Counted from the stretch's first letter, positions 16,959 through 25,258 are shown. The stretch is 64,000 nt of DNA from Paenibacillus camelliae (GCF_023715345.1 NZ_JAMBNY010000008.1:1-64000), one strand, 5' to 3'. A program made the numbers and translations. The notes: generated by a model from the letters alone, not told the origin.

Positions 16959-19496
16959 TTATAGAAACTCACCATAGTAGGCTTGACGGTAAAGCTCAGC
17001 TAGCTCGGAAACAAGTGGCATACGCGGATTGTAGTTAGTATATTGATCCTCAAACGCACGCTCCGCCAAATACTCGACCTTTGATTCAAAGGAAGCAACA
17101 GGTATACCTGCTTCTTGAAAGCTTTCAGGGATGCTTAAGGTTCGATTGATATGCCGAACGGATGCAATTAGACTGTTTACGCCTTCACTTGTTGAATTAG
17201 CAGGTAGACCGGCCATTCTTGCGATTTCGGCGTAGCGTACATCCGCTTGAAAGTGCTTATAGTTCGGAAAATTCTGAAACTTTGTAGGTCTCGATGCATT
17301 GTAGCGAATGACATGCGGAAGCAGAATTCCATTGGCGCGACCATGCGGTAGTCCGAACTCAGCGCTGAATTTATGCGATAGGCTATGGCATATGCCGAGA
17401 AATGCATTGGAAAAAGCCATGCCTGCTATCGTTGATGCATTATGCATTTTTTCGCGAGCGATGGGATCTCCGGAAGCATAGGACTTTTCAAGGTTTTCCA
17501 TGACGAGCTGGATTGCCTTTATCGCTAAGCCATCGCTGAAATCATTGGCCATAATGGACACATAAGACTCGATCGCATGGGTTAATACATCTATGCCCGT
17601 ATCTGCTATAACTGCAGGTGATAGTGTTGCGGTATATTCAGCATCGATGATTGCCACATCAGGTGTGAGCTCATAATCTGCTAATGGGTACTTCGATTGT
17701 CCCTTGCTCGTATCGGTTATCGTTGCGAAGGAGGTCACCTCTGAACCGGTTCCAGAAGTGGTCGGGATCGCAACAAGCTTAGCTCTCTTGCCAAGATGCG
17801 GGTATTTATAGACGCGATTGCGAATATTCATAAATTTCATCTTAATGGTATTAAAGTTTGTCTCCGGACTTTCATAAAACAGCCACATCGCCTTAGCGGC
17901 ATCAATAGCCGAGCCGCCACCTAGTGCGATGATGCAATCTGGCTGGAAGGCATTCATACGTGAGGTGCCTTGCATAATGAGATCTATTGTTGGCTCCTGA
18001 GCGACTTCAGCGAACACCTCGACTTGAATCGGCTCTGTTCGTTTGCGTAAATAATATTGAACCTTGTCCACGTAGCCAAGCTGCTCCATTTGGTGATCGG
18101 TTACAATCATCACTCTGCTGATATCCGGCATCTTGCTCAAATATTGCGTCGAGCCCGCAGCGAAATATAGCTTGGGCGGAATTTTGAACCATTGCATATC
18201 GACGTTACGATTCGATATCTTTTTTAGTTGAAGAAGCTCCTTACTGAGCTTGTCACGCATCATCGTACCTTCAATTGACGGTGTGTTCACGATAATCCGA
18301 CTAGCTCTAAGCTTATCGCTAAATCGACTGCTAACCTCTTCATTGTGACAATGCAGCACGACGGAATGCTTAGCTGTGCCCAGCTGAAGCAGCTGATCAG
18401 CAAGCTGAAGCGCATCTTCAACATCCGCTGCTTTATATAGGGAAAGAATCGGGCAAGGCTTTACTGCTGAGAGCGGGATATGTCGTCCTGCTTCCTTCAA
18501 TGGTGCAATTAGAAGCTTCGTATCGGAAGGTACCTCCAAACCAGCAGCAGCAGCAAGCTCTACCGCTGGCTTGCCAATATAGCTATTGCGAAGAACGCCG
18601 TATTCTGTAAATAGATGCTTGTGGATAGCATCACATTGTTTCTCATCAAGCACGTGACAGCCAAGCACAGAAAGCATCCGAACGGCATGTTCATAAAGCT
18701 CCTCGTGTATAATCAAAGCTTGCTCTGATGCAAATAGCATACCGTTGTCGAAATTTTTAGATAATATAACGTCTGTAATGGCTTGCTTCAAATCCGCAGA
18801 TCGATCAATATAGCAAGGGGTATTGCTATACGCTGTGCTAATTGCGGCTTTACCTAGCTGCTTTGCTGTATTGGTGGCGCTATCCTCGCCGTTTGACATA
18901 ACGAGGGCAACATCAGCATGCGAAATCATCGTCGTTAGCTCGGAGTAAGTAAGATGGTTGAACCACTGCAGACAGTAGGGTGGAGCTCCAGCTAAAATAG
19001 CGGCATCATGTACCGTTTGTACGGCCTCAATACTGCTGCGAGCGGCTTCCTTCTGAAAAACAAATACGATCGGATTGCGTGTTTTCACAGCGATCAAGGC
19101 TTGCGATAATATCGTTGCAACAGGTGAAATATCTGAAACGACAGATACGATAATACCTGCTGGCTCTGCGATAATTTTATAGCCTTCATAATGATTATTT
19201 TCTACTTCACCAACCGTTTTCATATACTTGATGGAGTGGTACAAGCTTTCTGTTGCATGCATATTCATAACAATTTTATCTTCATATATGCCGCGCTTTG
19301 TTTCTTCTAATTCTAGCTTGGCAAGCTCCATATGGCGCTGAATACCTGCAAGCGTCATATGCTGCACAATGGAATCAATGCTTGCCTGATCCAGCTGGTT
19401 GTAATGCTCAGCTGCAACACGTGCGCGTTCAATAGATGACTTAGTTAGTGAGTCGTCGCTATTAAAATGATGAAGCTTGGATTCCTTTAATGCCAT
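16959..19496 (-). CDS. adhE: AdhE-type fused aldehyde/alcohol dehydrogenase, aldehyde half degenerate
   Basis: An 845-residue AdhE with an N-terminal aldehyde dehydrogenase-like domain (about 1-410) and a C-terminal iron-type alcohol dehydrogenase (about 440-845). In the C-terminal half the NAD motif ALGGGSAIDAAK and metal ligands (DVLTHAIESY, ICHSLSHK, GLPHGRAN) are intact. In the N-terminal half the catalytic Cys of the usual I-C-A-S-E-Q motif is Phe255 (LFASEQ, codon 18734-18732), the ATGG(P)GMV motif reads VMSNGEDSA, GxGN reads AYSN, and TTNPT reads DISPV. The aldehyde half is therefore probably inactive, so acetyl-CoA reduction may not occur. The start at 19496 is supported by AGGAGTG; an extension to 19592 lacks a site. 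First gene of the operon. Confidence 0.9.
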   Translation of the reverse strand: MALKESKLHHFNSDDSLTKSSIERARVAAEHYNQLDQASIDSIVQHMTLAGIQRHMELAKLELEETKRGIYEDKIVMNMHATESLYHSIKYMKTVGEVENNHYEGYKIIAEPAGIIVSVVSDISPVATILSQALIAVKTRNPIVFVFQKEAARSSIEAVQTVHDAAILAGAPPYCLQWFNHLTYSELTTMISHADVALVMSNGEDSATNTAKQLGKAAISTAYSNTPCYIDRSADLKQAITDVILSKNFDNGMLFASEQALIIHEELYEHAVRMLSVLGCHVLDEKQCDAIHKHLFTEYGVLRNSYIGKPAVELAAAAGLEVPSDTKLLIAPLKEAGRHIPLSAVKPCPILSLYKAADVEDALQLADQLLQLGTAKHSVVLHCHNEEVSSRFSDKLRASRIIVNTPSIEGTMMRDKLSKELLQLKKISNRNVDMQWFKIPPKLYFAAGSTQYLSKMPDISRVMIVTDHQMEQLGYVDKVQYYLRKRTEPIQVEVFAEVAQEPTIDLIMQGTSRMNAFQPDCIIALGGGSAIDAAKAMWLFYESPETNFNTIKMKFMNIRNRVYKYPHLGKRAKLVAIPTTSGTGSEVTSFATITDTSKGQSKYPLADYELTPDVAIIDAEYTATLSPAVIADTGIDVLTHAIESYVSIMANDFSDGLAIKAIQLVMENLEKSYASGDPIAREKMHNASTIAGMAFSNAFLGICHSLSHKFSAEFGLPHGRANGILLPHVIRYNASRPTKFQNFPNYKHFQADVRYAEIARMAGLPANSTSEGVNSLIASVRHINRTLSIPESFQEAGIPVASFESKVEYLAERAFEDQYTNYNPRMPLVSELAELYRQAYYGEFL

Positions 19497-19550
19497 AAAT
19501 ATCACTCCTAACTTCAAAGCACTTTTCAATATACTTTTGAATATATGTCT

Positions 19551-19593
19551 ATTGTAAAGCAGAGCCTCAATGAAGGATGTGCGAAAAATCACA
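19551..19593 (-). promoter_or_regulatory. Fnr-type box and -10 element of adhE-pflB-pflA
   Basis: TGTGCGAAAAATCACA (19578-19593) matches the TGTGA-N6-TCACA Fnr/Crp consensus at nine of ten positions. On the minus strand a -10-like TACAAT lies at 19556-19551. The box centre is 29.5 bases before the -10, the same geometry as at the two doxX genes, placing it near -41.5 (class II activation). Confidence 0.65.
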
Positions 19594-19650
19594 AAGTATA
19601 AAATAATAAAATAATCAATAGTTCTGAATACGGTTGGCTGATCAATAGCA

Positions 19651-19698
19651 AAAAAATGTGCTCACGATTATGATTACAATCGTTTGAGCACATTTTTT
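19651..19698. terminator. Terminator between fnr and adhE
   Basis: AATGTGCTCA (19655-19664) pairs with TGAGCACATT (19685-19694), with an inner CGAT/ATCG stem; A and T runs flank it on both sides. It ends the fnr transcript before the adhE promoter. Confidence 0.82.
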
Positions 19699-19700
19699 TG

Positions 19701-20462
19701 CTATAGTCTGCATATTTCGTTCGGGCAAGTAGGACATAATGGACAGCCTGCCATATCTTTGAGCGCTTGAATATTTGTCACTACGATATAGCCTGCATGA
19801 TTGTTTGTAACAATACCGTCCTTTTTCATGCTGGCAAGCAGTCGGTTGACTCCTTCTCTTGTCGTTCCAACGAGCTCTGCAAGCTCATTGTTCGTAAGTT
19901 TAATATTGATACGGATATGATGATCTTCAACACGTTCACCAAAGCTATTGCACAGACGAATAAGTGTCGAGGCAAGCGCACCGTTCTTCCCGCCCATTAA
20001 TAGGTCACGAAGCTTCGATTCGGTTTTACGCTGTAATAAGCCCATCCACATTGCATAGCGATAAGCGAAATCTCCGTGCTTGCACATCAGCATTTCTAGT
20101 TGAAGTCGAGGAATAATACCAACCTCGACCTCATCAATTGTCTCAGCTGTATAACGATGAGAAGTATCCCAGGTATCAATATCAGCAATCATATCATCAG
20201 GCTGCAGTATGGAAAGCAGAAGATCTTTTCCATCCGAGGTTGATTTTCTAAGCTTAACGCGGCCTTTCAGTATCCAGTATACCGCAATGGCTTCGTCACC
20301 CTCCCAGAATATATGAGTATCTGCGGAGTATTTTTTTATATGCATCACAGAAGCAAGCAGATCAAGCTGTTCATCAGTAAAAACGGTGCTTAATGATCCT
20401 GGTCTACGATTACTGTCCGGGCGCTTTATTTTTGTTGAATTGTTCTCGTAATATATACTCAT
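19701..20462 (-). CDS. fnr: Fnr-type oxygen-sensing transcription regulator
   Basis: A 253-residue Crp/Fnr family regulator: an N-terminal cyclic-nucleotide-like beta-barrel, then a long dimerisation helix, then a winged helix-turn-helix (LTNNELAELVGTTREGVNRLLASM). The C-terminus ends CPLCPTCPNEIC, a C-x2-C-x2-C-x4-C cluster. Bacillus Fnr binds a [4Fe-4S] cluster with C-terminal cysteines plus an aspartate, so an oxygen-labile cluster is likely here (inference). The start at 20462 (MSIYYENN) is preferred, with AAAGGATG upstream. Targets visible in this window are adhE-pflB-pflA and two doxX genes. Confidence 0.88.
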   Translation of the reverse strand: MSIYYENNSTKIKRPDSNRRPGSLSTVFTDEQLDLLASVMHIKKYSADTHIFWEGDEAIAVYWILKGRVKLRKSTSDGKDLLLSILQPDDMIADIDTWDTSHRYTAETIDEVEVGIIPRLQLEMLMCKHGDFAYRYAMWMGLLQRKTESKLRDLLMGGKNGALASTLIRLCNSFGERVEDHHIRINIKLTNNELAELVGTTREGVNRLLASMKKDGIVTNNHAGYIVVTNIQALKDMAGCPLCPTCPNEICRL

Positions 20463-20661
20463 CGCAGTATCATCCTTTCTGTTACGGATTGCCATATCTA
20501 TACTATACGTGTACTTTGTATATTTGAAAATCGGGATAATCCCTACATCGCTGCTAATGCTTTTAAGGATATTCCCTAACATACATTAGGAACTGTCCAT
20601 TTTATAATTAGGATATTAATCGATTGAACGGTACGATCTCGTCAGAAAGGAGCACAGCGCT

Positions 20662-21129
20662 ATGACTCCAACAACTGTTCACATAGAGAACATATTGCAG
20701 CGGCTAACTGAAATAACGTTAAGTGATTTCACAGCGATAGGTACTGCTAATACACATACTAGAAAAATACAATGGCGACCGTATTTCGGAAGCATTAGCA
20801 GTCGAACCGTAAAGATTAAACAGCAAATTTATTCTGGCCTGACTGGAGATGCGCTTCGAACAGGAAGGTTTTTGCAGTCCAATGCTGCAAGCAGTCATGC
20901 TTCTGATTACAGTGAAGCGATTATGCTGATCGAGAAGTTGAAGCATATCGCTGTATGGCCAATATATCATAAGGGCCAGCAATGCCGAGTGGTCATATTA
21001 ATCGGTAAACGTGAGCAAGTTTCCTATGAGCCACATCAGATTACTGCGGCGTCAAAGCTTATTGAGGAGCTTGAACAGAACGGCGACTTCCCGATGCTGT
21101 GCTTTAACGAAAGTGTGCCCTGTAAATAA
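20662..21129 (+). CDS. GAF-domain protein (NreA-like)
   Basis: A 155-residue protein with a single GAF domain; the segment GLTGDALRTGRFLQ and the strand HIAVWPIYHKGQQCRVVILIG fit the fold. A free-standing GAF protein directly upstream of a NarL-type response regulator and a HisKA_3 kinase recalls the nitrate receptor NreA of the staphylococcal NreABC system. AAAGGAG lies before the ATG. It is divergent from fnr. Nitrate binding cannot be shown from sequence; no nitrate reductase is in the window. Confidence 0.6.
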   Translation: MTPTTVHIENILQRLTEITLSDFTAIGTANTHTRKIQWRPYFGSISSRTVKIKQQIYSGLTGDALRTGRFLQSNAASSHASDYSEAIMLIEKLKHIAVWPIYHKGQQCRVVILIGKREQVSYEPHQITAASKLIEELEQNGDFPMLCFNESVPCK

Positions 21130-21256
21130 ATCGAATATTGAACGACAATAAGCCTAGTTTTCGAATCGAACTTCATCCTCGAAGATGATTATAGCTGATT
21201 TTCATACGGTGAAACGCTATAATGATAACAGGATTAAAGGTGAAGGGATTGTTTCG

Positions 21257-21919
21257 ATGATTAGGCTTCTTATATGTGATGATCATGCAGTAGTTCGCTC
21301 GGGGCTTTCGATGCTGTTACACGGAAAAAATCAGATAGAAGTGGTAGGAGAAGCATCGGAGGGTGATGAGGCAATCGCACTATCTCAGCAAGTGAAGCCA
21401 CATGTTGTGCTGATGGACTTAAGCATGCCGCATGGTAAAGATGGAATGACAGCGTCAGCTGAATTAAAAAAGCTCATGCCAGAGGTCAATATATTAATAT
21501 TGACGATGCATGATGACGAGCAGTATTTGTTCCAGGCGATTAAAGCAGGGGCATCAGGATATATTCTAAAAAATGCTCCTCATGAAGAGCTACTTGGCGC
21601 GATTCAAGCTGTATCTGCGGGAGAGGCATATCTGTATCCTTCTGCAACGAAGAAGCTGATGAGTCAGTTTATTAATCAGCGTAACGTTATAGCGGAAGAC
21701 GATGAAATCTATAATATGCTCTCAGAGCGTGAGAAGGAAGTACTGAGCTGGCTTGCAAAGGGATATGCGAATAAGGAAATTGCGCAGCAGCTATTCATAA
21801 GTGTTAAGACAGTCGAGGCACATAAAAGTAATTTGATGGAGAAGCTAGGTTTGAAATCACGACCTGAGTTAATCAAATTTGCATTGCAAAAGGGGCTGCT
21901 GCATTTTGAAGATGAATAA
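21257..21919 (+). CDS. NarL/LuxR-type response regulator (NreC-like)
   Basis: A 220-residue regulator. The receiver domain shows the acidic pair LICDDH, the phospho-acceptor Asp in VVLMDLSMP, the conserved Thr in ILTMHDDE and the Lys in YILKNAP. The C-terminal LuxR-type helix-turn-helix reads LSEREKEVLSWLAKGYANKEIAQQL...VKTVEAHKSNLMEKL. The start at 21257 has AAGGGA upstream. It overlaps the kinase gene by 8 bases, so the pair is cotranslated. Probable target: anaerobic or nitrate-responsive genes, by analogy with NreC. Confidence 0.87.
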   Translation: MIRLLICDDHAVVRSGLSMLLHGKNQIEVVGEASEGDEAIALSQQVKPHVVLMDLSMPHGKDGMTASAELKKLMPEVNILILTMHDDEQYLFQAIKAGASGYILKNAPHEELLGAIQAVSAGEAYLYPSATKKLMSQFINQRNVIAEDDEIYNMLSEREKEVLSWLAKGYANKEIAQQLFISVKTVEAHKSNLMEKLGLKSRPELIKFALQKGLLHFEDE

Positions 21920-23018
21920 AGCAATTAATCGTAATCAACGCAATCAATTTGAGCAAATGGATCTCTTTCTTTCTAATTTGGAGAAAAGCATGGAAGATAA
22001 ACAGCTATTTGAGCTTACGAAGCAGCGTCTCATGCATCTCATTGATGTGCAGTATGCACTTAATGTTAGTTCAATTGTCGCGATTACTGACGTACGAGGG
22101 AAGATTACATACGTTAATGATAAATTTGTTGAAATATCAAAATACAGCGAGGAAGAGCTGATAGGGCAGGATCATCGCATTATCAATTCCGGCTATCATC
22201 CCAAGCAGTTTTTTAACGAACTATGGCGTACGATTTCATCTGGCAAGGTATGGACAGGTGAGATCAAAAATCGTGCGAAGGATGGCAGCTATTATTGGGT
22301 AAATACAACCATCGTGCCGTTTTTAGATGATCATGATCGCCCATATCAATATTTAGCCATTCGTAATGAAGTAACAAGTCTAAAGCAGGCTGAGAAGGAC
22401 TTGAAGAAGATGATGGTTAAAGTGATGGAGGTTCAAGAAGAAGAACGAAAGCGCATTTCACGAGAGCTTCACGATGGTCTCGGTCAAAGTCTATTCTCCT
22501 TTATGATTCAGATCGATCATTTGATTGCGCAGCATAATGAGCTTGAGGCGCTGCAGCAGCTTCGAAACGAAGTATCTGGAATGATGCAGGATGTACGAAG
22601 TATGGCTTGGAATCTGCGGCCTTCAGTGTTGGATGATCTCGGTGTCGGACCTGCTATTCGAACGTATATTGAAAACTATACGGACCACTTCGGAATCACC
22701 GTTACGTTGGAAGGCTCCTTGAAGCAAAGGCTGAGCTCTGTTAAAGAAACAGTGATCTATCGTGTCATTCAGGAATCTCTGACGAATATCGCGAAGTATG
22801 CAGATGTAGATGAGGCACAGATCAATATCGAGGATAAAGGGCATGAAGTCGTTATTACGATTAAGGATCATGGAGCAGGCTTTAAGCGGGGCGAGCTCGA
22901 ACAAACAGGTGTAGGTCTGTTCAGTATGGAGGAGCGGGCGCAAGGTGTAGGCGGAATATTATCGATTACTTCTGAGCCAGGTCATGGGACTAGTGTAGTT
23001 CTTACTATACCAAAGTAA
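21912..23018 (+). CDS. PAS-domain HisKA_3 sensor kinase (NreB-like)
   Basis: A 368-residue soluble kinase without membrane segments. A PAS/PAC domain (IVAITDVRGKITYVNDKFVEISKYSEEELIGQDHR, then a PAC segment ending YLAIRNEVTSLKQAE) precedes a HisKA_3 dimerisation domain with the phospho-accepting His in ISRELHDGLGQSL and a HATPase with the N-box ESLTNIAKYA and the G-box GVGLFSMEERAQG. Architecture and gene order resemble NreB, but the PAS region contains no cysteine, so it cannot hold the oxygen-sensing Fe-S cluster of NreB. The signal is therefore probably different or comes via the GAF protein. The ATG at 21912 overlaps the regulator stop. Confidence 0.83.
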   Translation: MNKAINRNQRNQFEQMDLFLSNLEKSMEDKQLFELTKQRLMHLIDVQYALNVSSIVAITDVRGKITYVNDKFVEISKYSEEELIGQDHRIINSGYHPKQFFNELWRTISSGKVWTGEIKNRAKDGSYYWVNTTIVPFLDDHDRPYQYLAIRNEVTSLKQAEKDLKKMMVKVMEVQEEERKRISRELHDGLGQSLFSFMIQIDHLIAQHNELEALQQLRNEVSGMMQDVRSMAWNLRPSVLDDLGVGPAIRTYIENYTDHFGITVTLEGSLKQRLSSVKETVIYRVIQESLTNIAKYADVDEAQINIEDKGHEVVITIKDHGAGFKRGELEQTGVGLFSMEERAQGVGGILSITSEPGHGTSVVLTIPK

Positions 23019-23165
23019 AAACTAAAAGAGAGTGATATAGCGAGACTACTTCGTAGCCCCTTGGCGCAATGAAAAGTAGGTAAAAAGCTTACGGTTAAAT
23101 AATATAACGTAGGCAATTGAACAAAAGCTATCATCAAAAAGAAAGCAACAGTGATCGAAGCAATT

Positions 23166-23203
23166 AAGGCACTCTATGGCTAAGCCAGACAGAGTGCCTT
23201 TTT
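23166..23203 (+). terminator. Terminator after the Nre-like operon
   Basis: AAGGCACTCT (23166-23175) pairs with AGAGTGCCTT (23191-23200), followed by T residues. The 147 bases between the kinase stop and this stem hold no convincing ORF. Confidence 0.8.
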
Positions 23204-23293
23204 GGTGTTCATAATATGAAATAAATATTGACAATTTTAGTTAACTGTACAAATATAAGCTATAATAAGTAAATTTACATAGGATGGTGTAAC

Positions 23294-23881
23294 GTGAAAA
23301 GAAAAGCAATAATATTAATTGTTTTAGCTATGTTTTTATTAATGATCGTAAATACAAGTGCATTGGCACATTCAGGGAGGACAGATAGCAATGGAGGCCA
23401 TAATTGCTCTAACAAATCAATTCAAAAAGGCCTTTGCACTGGTTACCACTATCATAACTCAGGAAAATCCAGTTCAAGCACTAATAGCACTAGTACGAAA
23501 TCGAAAGCGACAAGTTCAAGCAAAAATAAGTCTACTTCAAAATCCAGCAAAGCAAAGGAAATACAAACCTCTAGCGTTAAATTATCAGTAGATGGATCAA
23601 TCGTAGCCTTAAGCAATAAGCCGTTGGTAAAAAACAATTCGACGTATTTCCCGATTCGCGAGGTAGCCAATGAGATTGGAGCTTCCATCAGCTTTAATGA
23701 TAACAAAACTGAAGTAACTTTATCAAAAGAAGATAATAAAGTGACATTTAAGCTATCTAGTAATGATATCATAACGCAAAACAGCACAACCTATGCACCT
23801 ATTCGTTCTATCGTGGAGCAGCTCGGTGGAAAAGTCTCCTTTGATCAAAAGAAAAATACGATCTTTGTGGAATTTGAGTAA
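23294..23881 (+). CDS. Secreted protein with YHYH motif and stalk (copper amine oxidase N-like) domain
   Basis: A 195-residue exported protein. A signal peptide (about 1-25, ending SALA) is followed by HSGRTDSNGGHNCSN...GYHYH, a short His/Cys motif region that may bind metal. A Ser/Thr/Lys-rich linker (about 55-93) leads to a C-terminal copper amine oxidase N-like stalk domain (KLSVDGSIVALSNKPLVKNN...PIREVANEIGA and TYAPIRSIVEQLGGKVSFD). Such stalk domains are common on Paenibacillus secreted proteins. Role unknown; cell-wall association is likely. It is transcribed alone. Confidence 0.75.
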   Translation: MKRKAIILIVLAMFLLMIVNTSALAHSGRTDSNGGHNCSNKSIQKGLCTGYHYHNSGKSSSSTNSTSTKSKATSSSKNKSTSKSSKAKEIQTSSVKLSVDGSIVALSNKPLVKNNSTYFPIREVANEIGASISFNDNKTEVTLSKEDNKVTFKLSSNDIITQNSTTYAPIRSIVEQLGGKVSFDQKKNTIFVEFE

Positions 23882-23886
23882 ATGAT

Positions 23887-23945
23887 AAATCCTCCGCTTT
23901 TAGTGTGGCAATATCAATCTGAAGGCAGGAGGATTCATTTAAAAT
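23887..23945 (+). terminator. Possible weak terminator
   Basis: AAATCCTCC (23887-23895) pairs with GGAGGATT (23938-23945) across a long loop; a short T run follows. It would separate the secreted-protein gene from doxX1. Confidence 0.4.
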
Positions 23946-23949
23946 GAAT

Positions 23950-24014
23950 AAGTGAAAAAATTCACGTAATATGTGATAAAAATCACATTCGCTGAACAGC
24001 GAGCATTGTATACT
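23950..24014 (+). promoter_or_regulatory. Fnr-regulated promoter of doxX1 with tandem boxes
   Basis: Two dyads lie 21 bp apart: AAGTGAAAAAATTCACGT (23950-23967) and TGTGATAAAAATCACA (23972-23987), the latter a perfect Fnr consensus. A TATACT -10 at 24009-24014 begins 29.5 bases after the Fnr-box centre, so the box sits near -41.5. The upstream dyad could be a second Fnr-like or a Rex-like site. Confidence 0.7.
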
Positions 24015-24045
24015 TAAGCCATAAAGAACACAGGGAGTGATTCAA

Positions 24046-24552
24046 ATGTTAAAGTTTTGGAGAGACAATAAATACGCAGCAATCATTGTAGCGGTAGTTC
24101 GGATCGTACTTGGATATAAGTGGATAACGAGCGCATGGGGAAAGGTGACTACGGGAGGGTTTGATGCTACAGGATATTTAACAAATGCGATTAACAATCC
24201 TGTTGCTAAAGGCGATGAAGTACTCTATCCAGTCTACAATGCATTCATTGAGCACATTGCGCTACCGATGGTAGATGTCATTAACGTCATTATCCCTTGG
24301 GGCGAGCTGTTAGTCGGAATTGGACTAATAACCGGTATACTCACATTACCAGCTGTATTCTTCGGATTACTAATGAACTTTATGTTCCTGTTCGCTGGAA
24401 CGATCAGCACGAACCCACTGATGGTGCTGCTTGGCTTTATCATCATGCTGGCTGCAGGCAACGCGGGTAAATTCGGAGGAGACTACTTTGTAACACCTTG
24501 GCTTAAAGAAAAAGTAGGCAACAAAATTGCTGCTAGGTTCAAAAAAGCATAG
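24046..24552 (+). CDS. DoxX family membrane protein 1
   Basis: A 168-residue integral membrane protein with about four transmembrane helices. Motifs: WGKVTTGGFDATGYL near residue 30, PWGELLVGIGLITGI near 85 and a C-terminal GNAGKFGGDYF. These fit the DoxX family (which includes subunits of thiosulfate:quinone oxidoreductase and quinone-stress proteins). ATG 24046 is favoured by GGGAGTG at 24033-24039. A near copy follows at 24691 with the same promoter design. Physiological role is not known; the promoter predicts induction without oxygen. Confidence 0.83.
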   Translation: MLKFWRDNKYAAIIVAVVRIVLGYKWITSAWGKVTTGGFDATGYLTNAINNPVAKGDEVLYPVYNAFIEHIALPMVDVINVIIPWGELLVGIGLITGILTLPAVFFGLLMNFMFLFAGTISTNPLMVLLGFIIMLAAGNAGKFGGDYFVTPWLKEKVGNKIAARFKKA

Positions 24553-24575
24553 CTAAACTGAACGCATGGAATAGA

Positions 24576-24661
24576 AAGTGAAAAAGTTCACAAATTAAGT
24601 GAAAAAGTTCACAACTTATGTGATAAAAATCACAAAGTATCAGTTATAATCAAAATATAAT
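24576..24661 (+). promoter_or_regulatory. Fnr-regulated promoter of doxX2 with three phased boxes
   Basis: The same 18-mer AAGTGAAAAAGTTCACAA occurs at 24576-24593 and 24597-24614, then the perfect Fnr box TGTGATAAAAATCACA at 24619-24634. All three centres are 21 bp apart, two helical turns. A TATAAT -10 at 24656-24661 places the Fnr box near -41.5 and the others near -62.5 and -83.5. Confidence 0.72.
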
Positions 24662-24690
24662 TAAGTTATAAAAAACAGGGAGTGATTCAA

Positions 24691-25224
24691 ATGTTAAAAT
24701 TTTGGAGAGAAAATAAATACGCAGCAATCATTGTAGCCGTTGTTAGAATTATACTGGGATATCAATGGATCAAAGGTGGATGGGGTAAAGTAACTGGAGG
24801 AGGCTTTGATGCTACAGGCTTTATGACCAATGCCATTAATAATCCAGTTGCAAAAGGCGATGAAGTGCTTTATCCGCTATACAATGGTTTCATCGAAAAT
24901 GTCGCTTTACCAATGGTAGATGTCATTAACGTAATTGTTCCTTGGGGCGAGCTGCTAGTCGGAATTGGATTAATTACAGGTATTCTTACTTTACCAGCTG
25001 CCTTCTTCGGACTATTAATGAACTTCATGTTTATGTTCGCTGGAACAGTAAGCACGAACCCGCTATTAGTACTACTTGGCTTCATCGTTATGCTGGCAGC
25101 AGGCAATGCAGGTAGATTCGGTGGAGACTACTTCGTAGCACCTTGGCTTAAAAAGAATATCGGTGCAAAGCTAACAAAAAGAGACAAAACAAAAACGGAT
25201 GCTGCTGAATTAAAAACAGCGTAA
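24691..25224 (+). CDS. DoxX family membrane protein 2
   Basis: A 177-residue tandem paralogue of doxX1; the first 165 residues differ at few positions, and it adds a polar tail (KLTKRDKTKTDAAELKTA). The same WGKVTGGGFDATGFM, PWGELLVGIGLITGI and GNAGRFGGDYF motifs are present. ATG 24691 follows a GGGAGTG site identical to that of doxX1. Each copy has its own Fnr-type promoter, so the duplication carried the control region with it. A terminator follows. Confidence 0.83.
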   Translation: MLKFWRENKYAAIIVAVVRIILGYQWIKGGWGKVTGGGFDATGFMTNAINNPVAKGDEVLYPLYNGFIENVALPMVDVINVIVPWGELLVGIGLITGILTLPAAFFGLLMNFMFMFAGTVSTNPLLVLLGFIVMLAAGNAGRFGGDYFVAPWLKKNIGAKLTKRDKTKTDAAELKTA

Positions 25225-25258
25225 TGTATATAATGATTATGTTGAATATATGTAAGCT

